The notes under the pieces are model-generated. The model was not told where the DNA came from. It did not search any database and saw nothing but the letters and a program-made list of their open reading frames with translations. Both the position numbers and the translations under genes were made by a program. From Chryseobacterium formosum (lineage in GTDB: Bacteria > Bacteroidota > Bacteroidia > Flavobacteriales > Weeksellaceae), in the NCBI RefSeq assembly GCF_026460885.1, contig NZ_JAOVZW010000013.1, positions 186,001-250,000 of the forward strand: DNA of 64,000 nucleotides, written 5' to 3'. Positions 25,267 to 33,104 of this stretch are shown here, piece after piece (position 1 is the stretch's first letter; every line of letters begins with the position of its first letter).

Positions 25267-26223
25267 ATGAAAAAATTCACCTCTGTAAGTGATGTTGAAA
25301 ACTTACAGGATATTATAAAAAAAGCTTTACAAATTAAAGAAAATCCTCTTTCGGAAACCGAGAAAGGAAAAGGAAAAACCATCGGACTTGTATTTTTAAA
25401 TTCAAGCTTGAGAACTCGTTTAAGCAGTCAAATTGCGGCGCAAAATTTAGGCTTAAATGTTTTAACATTAAATGCCGCTCAGGAAGCATGGAACTTAGAA
25501 TTTGCGGACGGGGCGGTGATGAACGGCGACACCGTTGAGCATATCAAAGATGCGATTGAAGTCTTAAATCAATATTGTGACATCATTGCAGTTCGTTGTT
25601 TTGCAGGAATGAAAAGCAAGGAAGATGATGTAAACGAAAGCATTTTAAGCCAGTTCGAGCAACATGCAAAAGTTCCGGTTATTTCATTGGAATCCGCTAC
25701 TCGTCACCCTTTACAAAGTTTGGCAGATTGCATTACTATCACTGAAAACTGGAAAGAAGAGTGTAAACCGAAAGTCGTTTTAACTTGGGCGCCTCACATT
25801 AAACCAATCGCTCATGCCGTAGGAAATTCTTTCGCAGAATGGATGCAGGAAATGGATGTTGAGTTGGTAATCGCCAATCCTGAAGGTTATGATTTGGATA
25901 AAAACTTCACCAAAGATGTTAAAGTGATTCACAACCAGGACGAAGCATTAAAAGATGCCGATTTTATCTATGTTAAAAACTGGTCTTCTTTTGATGATTA
26001 TGCCGCAATGCCAGAAGTAAAAGAAAGTTGGATGTTGACGAACGAAAAACTGGAAAATACCAACCAGGCAAAAGTAATGCACTGTCTTCCGGTTCGTCGA
26101 AATGTAGAGTTGAGTGATGAGGTGATGGATGGTGAAAATTCTATCATCTACCAACAGGCAAAAAACCGAATTTTCTCGGCTCAGGCAGTTTTCTCTGAAA
26201 TCTTGGACGAATTGAATTCATAA
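25267..26223 (+). CDS. argF': N-acylornithine transcarbamylase (acetyl- or succinyl-ornithine)
   Basis: 318 residues from the ATG at 25267, preferred because the family starts MKKFTSVxD; the earlier in-frame ATG at 25237 falls inside the inverted-repeat terminus. It carbamoylates N-acylornithine to N-acylcitrulline. The carbamoyl-phosphate motif FLNSSLRTRLSSQ and the C-terminal HCLPVRRN are intact, as are ESATRHPLQSLAD and TWAPHIKP. This Bacteroidetes/Xanthomonas family replaces ordinary OTCase. The specificity residue that is Pro90 in the Bacteroides succinyl enzyme is Val90 here (DTVEHI). Carbamoyl phosphate can come from carAB encoded 6 kb away. Confidence 0.93.
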   Translation: MKKFTSVSDVENLQDIIKKALQIKENPLSETEKGKGKTIGLVFLNSSLRTRLSSQIAAQNLGLNVLTLNAAQEAWNLEFADGAVMNGDTVEHIKDAIEVLNQYCDIIAVRCFAGMKSKEDDVNESILSQFEQHAKVPVISLESATRHPLQSLADCITITENWKEECKPKVVLTWAPHIKPIAHAVGNSFAEWMQEMDVELVIANPEGYDLDKNFTKDVKVIHNQDEALKDADFIYVKNWSSFDDYAAMPEVKESWMLTNEKLENTNQAKVMHCLPVRRNVELSDEVMDGENSIIYQQAKNRIFSAQAVFSEILDELNS

Positions 26224-26235
26224 CAAATTATTGGA

Positions 26236-26279
26236 GTCCTGAAAGGACGACTTAAATCAGGATAGGATGTAATCCTATC
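26236..26279 (+). ncRNA. Double-hairpin RNA element, copy 2 (before argB)
   Basis: Hairpin 1 is GTCCT-GAA-AGGAC (26236-26248), a 12-nt spacer follows, and hairpin 2 is GATAGGA-TGTAA-TCCTATC (26261-26279). Segment lengths equal those of copy 1 (13, 12 and 19 nt) and the GAA loop is the same, while every stem sequence differs. It lies between the transcarbamylase stop and the argB ATG. Confidence 0.5.
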
Positions 26280-26294
26280 TAAAAATGTATAAAA

Positions 26295-27089
26295 ATGAAA
26301 GAAAAATTATACATCATAAAAATTGGCGGAGCATTAATTGATGATGAGGAATTATTAGAACAATTTTTGGAGCAGTTTGCCGAAATTCAGGAAAAGAAAA
26401 TCCTTGTTCATGGCGGCGGAAAACTGGCAACGACTTTAGCTGATAAATTAGGAATTGAGCAGAAGCTGGTGAATGGACGAAGAATCACCGATAAAGATAC
26501 TTTGGATATTGTGGCGATGGTGTATGCGGGAGGCATCAACAAAAATATTGTCGCAAAACTTCAGCATAAAAAATGCAAAGCAATGGGGTTTTCGGGTGCG
26601 GACGCGAATTTAATTAAAGCCAAAAAAAGAGAACACGCTGAAATAGATTTCGGATTTGTAGGCGATATTACCGAAAAAAGTATCAATAAAAAATTAATTT
26701 CAAAATTGCTTAAACTGGAATTGGTTCCTGTGTTTTCAGCAATTACTCACGATAAAAAAGGACATCTTTTCAACACCAATGCAGATACGATTGCTTCGGT
26801 TATTGCTCAATCTTTATCAGTAAAATATGATGTTGAATTGTTATATTGTTTCGATAAAGAAGGCGTTTTGGAAGATGTAAACAATCCGGAATCTGTTATA
26901 AAAAATATTTCTGAAGAAGAATTTTCAACTTTAAAAGAAGAAGGGAAATTGCATAAAGGAATTTTACCCAAGTTGGAAAACGCTTTGGGAGCTGTAAAAA
27001 ATAATGTAAATAAGGTATTCTTAATTAAAGAAACCGAACTGAAAAACCATATAGAAAATCATCATGCAGGAACTGAAATCTGTTTATAG
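26295..27089 (+). CDS. argB: Acetylglutamate kinase
   Basis: 264 residues, amino-acid-kinase fold. It phosphorylates N-acylglutamate with ATP. Motifs are KIGGALIDD at the N-terminus (phosphate-binding Lys), ILVHGGGKLATTLADKLG, the substrate segment NGRRITDKDTLDIVAMVYAGG and FNTNADTIAS. It lacks the N-terminal helix found in arginine-inhibited hexameric forms, so feedback control by arginine at this step is less likely; that is inference from length. The end overlaps argE by 26 bases. Confidence 0.95.
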   Translation: MKEKLYIIKIGGALIDDEELLEQFLEQFAEIQEKKILVHGGGKLATTLADKLGIEQKLVNGRRITDKDTLDIVAMVYAGGINKNIVAKLQHKKCKAMGFSGADANLIKAKKREHAEIDFGFVGDITEKSINKKLISKLLKLELVPVFSAITHDKKGHLFNTNADTIASVIAQSLSVKYDVELLYCFDKEGVLEDVNNPESVIKNISEEEFSTLKEEGKLHKGILPKLENALGAVKNNVNKVFLIKETELKNHIENHHAGTEICL

Positions 27090-28146
27090 TAAAGAAGAAT
27101 TACTGAATAATGCAGTAGAATTGTTGAAAAAACTGATTGAAATTCCGTCATTCAGCAAAGATGAATTTAATACGTCTGTGGAAATTGAAAATTTTTTCAA
27201 AAAACATCAGATTCCGACAAAACGTTTTAAAAATAACATCTGGGCAGTGAATAAAAATTTTGATGTTTTCAAGCCGTCAATTTTGCTGAATACGCATCAC
27301 GATACCGTAAAACCGAATAAGGCTTACACGTTGGATCCGTTTTTACCAATCGAAAAAGACGGAAAATTATTCGGATTGGGAAGTAATGATGCAGGTGCTT
27401 CTTTGGTTTCAATGGCGCAGGTTTTTTTGCATTTTTTTGATAAAGAAGATTTAAAATATAATTTAGTTATTGCTTTGACGGCCGAGGAGGAGATTTCAGG
27501 GTTTGATGGGATCGAAGCTTTATTTCCGCAGCTTCCGAATGTGGAGCTCGCCATTGTAGGAGAGCCAACGCAGATGAATCTGGCGATCGCGGAAAAAGGA
27601 CTTTTGGTTATTGATGGGGAAATGAAAGGTACTCCTTCTCACGCCGCTCATCCGAATAACGATAACTCGATTGTGAAATGTATGGAAGATCTTCAGAATA
27701 TTCTGAGCTTCAAATTTCCAAAAGTTTCGGATTATTTGGGTGAGGTAAAGGTAACATTGTCAGGGATTCACGCTGGAGTTCAGCATAACGTCGTTCCGGA
27801 ATCTTGTGCTTTTACTTTAGATGTGAGGGTTACGGATGAATATTCTAATAAAGAAGCATTTGAAATCATCCAATCACAGATGAAATCAACTTTAACAGCA
27901 AGATCCTTCAGATTAAATTCTTCAAAAATTGAAATGGATCACCCGTTTGTTCAAGCCGGTTTAGAAATCGGAAGGACAACTTACGGTTCGCCCACTTCAT
28001 CTGATCAGGCGATTATTCCTTGTACTTCTGTAAAGCTCGGACCAGGCGACAGTAGGCGTTCTCACACAGCGGATGAGTTTATTTATATAGATGAAATAAA
28101 AGAAGGAATTGAAATTTATAGTCAAATCCTTGAAAAAGTTTTATAA
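27064..28146 (+). CDS. argE: M20-family deacylase (acetylornithine/acetylcitrulline deacetylase)
   Basis: 360 residues, M20 metallopeptidase family. Two-zinc ligands and catalytic residues are visible in LNTHHDTVKP, GLGSNDAGASLVSM, TAEEEISGFDG and the late RRSHTADEFIYIDE. Because the transcarbamylase acts on N-acylornithine, the physiological substrate is expected to be N-acylcitrulline, releasing citrulline for ArgG. It begins inside the 3' end of argB (26-base overlap), implying translational coupling. The exact acyl group removed is not determined by sequence. Confidence 0.9.
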   Translation: MQELKSVYSKEELLNNAVELLKKLIEIPSFSKDEFNTSVEIENFFKKHQIPTKRFKNNIWAVNKNFDVFKPSILLNTHHDTVKPNKAYTLDPFLPIEKDGKLFGLGSNDAGASLVSMAQVFLHFFDKEDLKYNLVIALTAEEEISGFDGIEALFPQLPNVELAIVGEPTQMNLAIAEKGLLVIDGEMKGTPSHAAHPNNDNSIVKCMEDLQNILSFKFPKVSDYLGEVKVTLSGIHAGVQHNVVPESCAFTLDVRVTDEYSNKEAFEIIQSQMKSTLTARSFRLNSSKIEMDHPFVQAGLEIGRTTYGSPTSSDQAIIPCTSVKLGPGDSRRSHTADEFIYIDEIKEGIEIYSQILEKVL

Positions 28147-28153
28147 AAATGAT

Positions 28154-28405
28154 TTAGGAAAATGTAGCGTTAAGAAAAATAATTTTATGAACGTTAAGAA
28201 AATCCCATTGTTTGAGTGCGACACAAATAGTGGATCAAAGAACCAATCTTCAATTCGCACGAGTTTTGGGATTTTTAGAGAATAAAAATGTTTTTTAGCG
28301 AAAGTTTCCAAATCTTGAAATAACATTCGCCGACTTTACGGAGGCAATTTTTGTTTCTTTTGTTTGACTACGTCGAATCTTCGATTTCAAGACAAAAGAA
28401 AAATA
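28154..28405 (+). repeat. Large intergenic repeat, copy 2
   Basis: Second copy of the element at 23687-23889, somewhat longer. TTTGAGTGCGA and TTCGCACGAGTTTTGGGA form a long imperfect stem. It occupies much of the gap 28147-28744, which I regard as non-coding. Confidence 0.6.
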
Positions 28406-28570
28406 TAATAAAAAAAAGTTTTTTATTCAAGTGGATTGAAGAATCTTTTTTGATAATATTAAATGGATTTCTCGTTCGTCGGAATGAGAAGATGAATAAA
28501 ATAAAGAATGAAGATAAAGCGGTTGGTAGTCAACTTCCAGCATCAGGCTCCCATCTTCTAACTCAAATAT

Positions 28571-28719
28571 GTTTTGACCTTACTCAGCAGGCGATGAAGT
28601 TTGAATATTTTTAATAAAGATGTATGCAAAAATTAAAATTAAAAATGAAAGGCTTTACCATGTGGAAATGTTTATTGCTTGTACAAAATAATAAGGGCGT
28701 CCTGCTGAGTTTTCAAAAC
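28571..28719. repeat. Inverted repeat bounding a 150-bp segment before argH
   Basis: GTTTTGACCTTACTCAGCAGG-like left arm (28571-28591) pairs with the right arm 28701-28719 (10 bp perfect, ACTCAGCAGG / CCTGCTGAGT, plus GTTTTGA with a 2-base gap). No convincing gene lies inside. It ends 25 bases before the argH ATG. Confidence 0.45.
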
Positions 28720-28744
28720 AGACTAAATTTTTAAAGAAAAAAAT

Positions 28745-30049
28745 ATGAAAAAGATATGGCAGAAGGATGACCTTGCCGCCAATATATTAGTGAATACATT
28801 TACAGTCGGGAAGGATCTTGACTTTGATGAGCGTTTGGCAAAATATGATGTTAAAGGCTCAATGGCTCACTGTAAAATGTTAGCAGAAGTTGGAATTATT
28901 TCCAACGAAGAATCAAAGGAGATGTTATCTGTTTTAGCGGAAATTTTAGAAGATATCGAAAACGGAACTTTTGAAATTGATAAAAGTGCGGAAGATATTC
29001 ACTCTCAGGTCGAATCTATTTTAATTGAAAAACTAGGTGATACCGGAAAGAAAATTCACACGGCGCGTTCAAGAAACGACCAGGTTTTATTAGATATTAA
29101 ACTGTATTTGGTTGATGAAATTCGTGAAATCACCGCTTTAACGGACGAATTTTTTCAAATATTAATCAAATTGGCAGACCAGCATAAAAACGTTTTGCTT
29201 CCTGGATATACACATTTACAGATTGCGATGCCTTCTTCATTTGGATTGTGGTTTGGAGCATATGCAGAAGCTTTGTTGGATGATGTTGAAATGCTTTTTT
29301 CGGTAAAAAATATCATCAATAAAAATCCATTGGGCTCGGCGGCGGGTTATGGCTCGTCTTTCTCGATTGATCGTGAGAGTACGACGTATAATTTAGGCTT
29401 TCAGTCGATGAATTATAATTCCGTTTATGCTCAAATGACTCGTGGAAAATCGGAGAAAATGTTGTCGATGGCCATGGCAACTTTGGCGGGAACGTTGGGC
29501 AAGTTTTCTTATGATGTTTGCCTGTATTTAAGTCAGAATTTTGATTTTATAAGCTTTCCTAAAGAGTTTACAACGGGAAGCAGCATTATGCCTCACAAGA
29601 AAAATCCAGATATTTTCGAGTTGGTTCGTGCACGTTGCAACAGAATTCAGTCGTTGCCGAATGAGTTTATTTTGTTGACAAATAATCTTCCTTCAGGTTA
29701 TCATAGAGATATGCAGTTGACGAAGGAAATTCTTTTCCCGGCAATCGATTCATTAAAGGAATGTCTGGAAATTTTAAACTATACCTTACCAAACATTGAG
29801 GTAAAAGACGGGATTCTCGAAGACGAAAAGTATAAATATCTTTTCAGCGTTGAGAAAATAAATGAAGAAGTAAAAAACGGGAGTTCATTCCGTGATGCCT
29901 ATGTAAAAGTAGGGCAGGAGATTGAAAATAATGAGTTTGATTTTGAAATCGGAAATCTTAATCACACCCATCAGGGAAGTATAGGAAATCTTTGTCTGGA
30001 TAAAATAGAATATCAGTTTAATAAACTGAAAAATAAATTATTGGGTTGA
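28745..30049 (+). CDS. argH: Argininosuccinate lyase
   Basis: 434 residues, fumarase/aspartase superfamily. It splits argininosuccinate into arginine and fumarate, the last step of the pathway. The signature GSSIMPHKKNPD is intact, as are HTARSRNDQV near the N-terminus and LLPGYTHLQIAMP (catalytic His). It is slightly shorter than the E. coli enzyme (457) at the C-terminus, as usual in this phylum. It is separated from argE by 600 bases of repeats, so it may have its own promoter. Confidence 0.95.
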   Translation: MKKIWQKDDLAANILVNTFTVGKDLDFDERLAKYDVKGSMAHCKMLAEVGIISNEESKEMLSVLAEILEDIENGTFEIDKSAEDIHSQVESILIEKLGDTGKKIHTARSRNDQVLLDIKLYLVDEIREITALTDEFFQILIKLADQHKNVLLPGYTHLQIAMPSSFGLWFGAYAEALLDDVEMLFSVKNIINKNPLGSAAGYGSSFSIDRESTTYNLGFQSMNYNSVYAQMTRGKSEKMLSMAMATLAGTLGKFSYDVCLYLSQNFDFISFPKEFTTGSSIMPHKKNPDIFELVRARCNRIQSLPNEFILLTNNLPSGYHRDMQLTKEILFPAIDSLKECLEILNYTLPNIEVKDGILEDEKYKYLFSVEKINEEVKNGSSFRDAYVKVGQEIENNEFDFEIGNLNHTHQGSIGNLCLDKIEYQFNKLKNKLLG

Positions 30050-30063
30050 TAGTTTGAGTTAAG

Positions 30064-30184
30064 CCATTAAGGTAATTTAAGGGATTAAGAATAGTTAAGA
30101 TTCGCAAGCGAATAATGAAGCAATGCTTAAAAAATTGTTAGATTTTCTTAATTAAACTTAACTCCTTAAATAAAATCTTAATGG
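30064..30184. repeat. Palindromic intergenic element (CCATTAAG type)
   Basis: Arms beginning CCATTAAGG at 30064 and ending CTTAATGG at 30184 pair imperfectly over about 37 bp, and ATTCGC-AA-GCGAAT forms a perfect small hairpin next to the left arm (30100-30113). It lies between convergent argH and the Lrp-family gene and may serve as a shared transcription end. Confidence 0.5.
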
Positions 30185-30199
30185 TTCAATTTTAAATAT

Positions 30200-30661
30200 T
30201 TAGCCTAAATCAATCTTAAACTTAGTAGACTTTTTCACCTCATGAAGCACAATAGAACTGTGATACTGCCCAATACTCGGAATATTTGAAATGACATTTA
30301 CAGTAAAGTCATTATAAGAATTAATGTCTTTGGCGATAATTTTCAGCATATAATCATATTCTCCGGATAGACTGATGATTTCCTGAACTTCATCGTGTTG
30401 CATGATGTTTTTCTCGAAAGTTTCCAGAACTTTTTTAGACTGTTCTTTCAGGCGGACGTTACAGTAAACGACAATATTTAAACCCAGCTTCTCACGGTTG
30501 AGAAGTCCAACATATTTCTCTATAATTCCCTGTTTTTCCAACTGTTTGATGCGTTCATACGTTGGGGTAAAGGTCAAGCCAATTTTCTCTGAAATTTCTT
30601 TCACCGAGAAAGTAGAATCTTCCTGAATTATGCTGAGAATCATCCTGTCTTTTGCGTCCAT
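30200..30661 (-). CDS. Lrp/AsnC-family transcriptional regulator
   Basis: 153 residues. The N-terminal winged helix (MDAKDRMILSIIQEDSTFSVKEISEKIGLTFTPTYERIKQLEKQGII) is followed by the alpha/beta RAM ligand-binding domain (YDYMLKIIAKDINSYNDF), which senses amino acids and drives oligomerisation. Placed between the arginine cluster and the pyrimidine operon and divergent from pyrB, it is a reasonable candidate regulator of one or both, though the ligand is unknown. Length is standard for the family. Confidence 0.93.
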   Translation of the reverse strand: MDAKDRMILSIIQEDSTFSVKEISEKIGLTFTPTYERIKQLEKQGIIEKYVGLLNREKLGLNIVVYCNVRLKEQSKKVLETFEKNIMQHDEVQEIISLSGEYDYMLKIIAKDINSYNDFTVNVISNIPSIGQYHSSIVLHEVKKSTKFKIDLG

Positions 30662-30747
30662 AAACTGTATTTGAATTCTAACAAAAATATTAAGAATAAA
30701 TGAGAATAACCAGCGATTGAAGTTTTTTAATTTTTTTAAATTTTCGC

Positions 30748-30778
30748 TTTGTCATGTTACCCAAATGTTATATCTTTG
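30748..30778 (+). promoter_or_regulatory. pyrB promoter
   Basis: TTTG at 30748-30751 and TATCTTTG at 30771-30778 are separated by 19 bases, an excellent match to the Bacteroidetes consensus. Transcription should begin near 30783-30786, about 120 bases before pyrB. Confidence 0.75.
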
Positions 30779-30784
30779 CACCTA

Positions 30785-30856
30785 ATGAATAACACAGTAT
30801 TTATATCATTAGAATTACCGGGCGTAGACGCCCTTTACGATATTTATTTATTTTAA
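30785..30856 (+). CDS. Possible pyrB leader peptide
   Basis: A 23-codon frame starts at the ATG 30785 and ends with TAA at 30854-30856, exactly at the foot of the terminator stem. The peptide reads MNNTVFISLELPG near the start and ends in YDIYLF. Codons after the GC hairpin are U-rich. The predicted transcription start falls within a few bases of the ATG, so the message would be leaderless or nearly so, which lowers confidence that it is translated. Confidence 0.4.
   Translation: MNNTVFISLELPGVDALYDIYLF
30820..30833 (+). promoter_or_regulatory. GC hairpin followed by U-rich run (candidate pause site)
   Basis: GGGCG-TAGA-CGCCC is a perfect 5-bp stem with a 4-base loop (6 bp if the loop is counted as 2). 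The 20 bases after it are A/T-rich with many T (CTTTACGATATTTATTTATT), the layout expected for a UTP-sensitive polymerase pause. Confidence 0.5.
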
Positions 30857-30882
30857 GCGAAGATATTTTCTTCGCTTTTTTT
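30855..30882 (+). terminator. Attenuator (intrinsic terminator) upstream of pyrB
   Basis: A 9-bp stem AAGCGAAGA / TCTTCGCTT closes a 5-base loop and runs into seven T residues (30876-30882). The neighbouring upstream gene is divergent, so this terminator serves no upstream transcript; it lies between the pyrB promoter and the pyrB ATG at 30904. Confidence 0.7.
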
Positions 30883-30903
30883 ATGTTCAAAAATTAAGAT
30901 ATT

Positions 30904-31794
30904 ATGTTTACGATTACCGAACTAAGTACAGAGAAAATCAACAAGATACTGACGGAAGCTTTGGCTTTTGCCAACGGAAAAACTGCCAAAATTGAAGGCG
31001 AAGTTTTCTGTTCAAATCTGTTTTTTGAAGACAGCACAAGAACCAAAACAAGCTTCGATGTTGCCGAAAGAAAACTGGGTTTGCAGGTCGTTCCGTTTGA
31101 TGCATCCAACAGTTCTGTCAATAAAGGTGAAAGTTTATATGATACCGTAAAAACGATTGAAAGCATAGGTGTAAATCTTGTCGTAATCAGAGATAAGAAA
31201 GACCGGTATTTTGATGATTTAAAAAATATTACCATTCCGGTGATCAACGGTGGCGACGGAACAGGAAATCATCCTTCACAATGTATGCTCGATTTGCTTA
31301 CGATCTATCAGGAATTCGGAACATTTGAAGGTTTAAAAATCGGAATCGTAGGAGATGTAAAACACAGCCGTGTCGCCAACTCAAACGCTGAAGCATTAAG
31401 AAGATTGGGCGCAAAAGTATACTTTTCAGGACCTGAACAGTGGTTTGATGAAGGAGCTTTGATTAACGGTACATATCTTTCTGTAGATGAGATGATTCAC
31501 GATGTGGATGTTTTAATGTTATTGAGAATCCAGCACGAAAGACACAATTCAAAAATGAGTTTCTCAGCTTCAGAATATCACAGAAAATATGGTTTGACGA
31601 AAGCAAGAGAAAAAACCATGAAAAAAGAAGCAATCATCATGCATCCTGCACCCATCAACAGAGGAGTAGAAATTGACACCGATTTGGTAGAATGTGAACG
31701 CTCAAGAATCTTTAAGCAAATGCAGAACGGTGTTTTCGCTAGAATGGCGATTCTGAAAAATGCTTTGGATGAGAAAGGGTTTTCATTTAAGTAA
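30904..31794 (+). CDS. pyrB: Aspartate carbamoyltransferase, catalytic chain
   Basis: 296 residues. It transfers the carbamoyl group from carbamoyl phosphate to aspartate, the first committed step of pyrimidine synthesis. The carbamoyl-phosphate motif [12 protein letters not shown] is intact, as is [16 protein letters not shown] and the late [12 protein letters not shown]. No pyrI regulatory subunit is seen next to it. The gene lies behind an attenuator-like leader and ahead of carA, the nuclease gene and carB on the same strand. Confidence 0.96.
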   Translation: MFTITELSTEKINKILTEALAFANGKTAKIEGEVFCSNLFFEDSTRTKTSFDVAERKLGLQVVPFDASNSSVNKGESLYDTVKTIESIGVNLVVIRDKKDRYFDDLKNITIPVINGGDGTGNHPSQCMLDLLTIYQEFGTFEGLKIGIVGDVKHSRVANSNAEALRRLGAKVYFSGPEQWFDEGALINGTYLSVDEMIHDVDVLMLLRIQHERHNSKMSFSASEYHRKYGLTKAREKTMKKEAIIMHPAPINRGVEIDTDLVECERSRIFKQMQNGVFARMAILKNALDEKGFSFK

Positions 31795-31875
31795 AAAGGT
31801 AAAAGTAAAAAGAGCCATGTTAAGAGTTATTCATATTTCAATTAACAAGGCTTAAGTTATATAAAGCACTCACAA

Positions 31876-31931
31876 AATTCCCCTCCTTTGGAGGGGTGGC
31901 AAAAATTCAAAGAATTTTTGACGGGGTGGTT
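31876..31931 (+). repeat. GC-rich dispersed repeat, copy 1 (pyrB-carA gap)
   Basis: Two hairpins, CCCCTCC-TTT-GGAGGGG and AAAAATTC-AAA-GAATTTTT, are followed by a GGGGTGGTT end. An inverted copy lies at 41966-42025. A spurious coding frame runs through this repeat into carA, but carA itself begins at 31998. Confidence 0.6.
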
Positions 31932-31997
31932 AAAAAAAGGTCATCAAAAGAAGATGATTTAAAAAAAGTAAAAATAGAAATAAAGATAAAAGTTAAA

Positions 31998-33074
31998 ATG
32001 AAGAAAAAATTAATACTGGAGTCCGGTGAAGTATTTCATGGAGAAGGTTTCGGAGCAGATTTGGAAACAGCAGGAGAGGTGGTTTTCAATACCGGAATGA
32101 CGGGATATCAGGAATTGATTTCTGACCCATCGTACTGCGGTCAGATTGTTTGCATGACGTATCCGCTGATCGGAAATTACGGGATCAACCGTGATGACTA
32201 CGAAAGCATCGAGCCTGCAATCAAAGGTCTTATTGTAAAGGAAATTTGCGATTTACCTTCCAATTTCAGAACACAGATTACATTACAGGAACTGTTTAAA
32301 AAGAAAAATATTTCGGGAATTTCAGGAATTGACACCAGAAGACTGACAAGAATTCTTCGTAATTCAGGAGTGGTAAAAGGAAAAATCGTGAATGCAGATG
32401 CAGACGAAAATACAACAGTTGAAGAATTAAAATCTACAACTTTCCCAACCAATCAGGTAGAGCAGGTTTCAACAAAAACTTCTTACGCCAATCCGGGAAG
32501 AGGACTTAAAGTAGTACTTGTTGATTTTGGGTCTAAATTAGGAATAATCAGAGAATTATCTCAAAGAAATTGCGATATTATTGTAGTTTCGCAAGATACA
32601 ACAGCGGAAGAAATTCTGTTAATGGATCCGGATGGAATCATGTTATCCAACGGTCCCGGAGATCCTGAAGACAACCAACACGCTTTAGACATGATCCGCG
32701 GATTATTAGGAAAAGTTCCAATTTTCGGGATTTGCCTTGGACATCAGTTGATTGGCTTGGCTTGCGGAGCAAAAACCTTTAAATTAAAGTTCGGTCACAG
32801 AGGCGGAAACCACCCTGTTTTGGATTTGGAAAAAAATAAAGTAGCGATCACTTCTCAAAATCACGGTTACGCAGTTGATCAGGAGAGTCTTAAAGGAACA
32901 GATTTAATAGAAACCCATATCGCATTGAATGACAGGACAAATGAAGGTTTGAAACATAAAATTCATCCTTGCTTCTCAGTTCAGTATCACCCTGAAGCGA
33001 GCCCGGGTCCAGAGGATGCGAATTATTTGTTTGATGATTTCATCACGTTGATGGAGGATTTTAAAAATAAATAA
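31998..33074 (+). CDS. carA: Carbamoyl-phosphate synthase small (glutaminase) subunit
   Basis: 358 residues from the ATG at 31998; the frame extends upstream, but that part (to 31896) is Lys-rich and encoded by a dispersed repeat. It hydrolyses glutamine and passes ammonia to CarB. The class I amidotransferase triad is visible: nucleophile Cys in FGICLGHQLIG, then His and Glu in YHPEASPGPED. The N-terminal domain has the usual GEGFGADLETAGEVVFNTGMTGYQE region (first part seen at 16-40). The product feeds both pyrimidine and arginine synthesis. Confidence 0.95.
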   Translation: MKKKLILESGEVFHGEGFGADLETAGEVVFNTGMTGYQELISDPSYCGQIVCMTYPLIGNYGINRDDYESIEPAIKGLIVKEICDLPSNFRTQITLQELFKKKNISGISGIDTRRLTRILRNSGVVKGKIVNADADENTTVEELKSTTFPTNQVEQVSTKTSYANPGRGLKVVLVDFGSKLGIIRELSQRNCDIIVVSQDTTAEEILLMDPDGIMLSNGPGDPEDNQHALDMIRGLLGKVPIFGICLGHQLIGLACGAKTFKLKFGHRGGNHPVLDLEKNKVAITSQNHGYAVDQESLKGTDLIETHIALNDRTNEGLKHKIHPCFSVQYHPEASPGPEDANYLFDDFITLMEDFKNK

Positions 33075-33104
33075 TTGTTAGGTAAAAATTACATTAATAA
33101 AAAT

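Noticed and set aside
28351..28614. 87-codon open frame between argE and argH
   Set aside because: It runs through the large repeat and has Lys/Ser/Phe-rich random composition, and a similar stretch in the other repeat copy does not keep the frame.
30855..30882. Terminator before pyrB as the end of an upstream gene
   Set aside because: The upstream gene is divergent and the pyrB promoter lies between, so it is better explained as an attenuator.
31896..31997. Upstream extension of carA by 34 codons
   Set aside because: The extension lies in a dispersed hairpin repeat and a Lys-rich A-run; family members start at the MKKKLILESGE position (31998).
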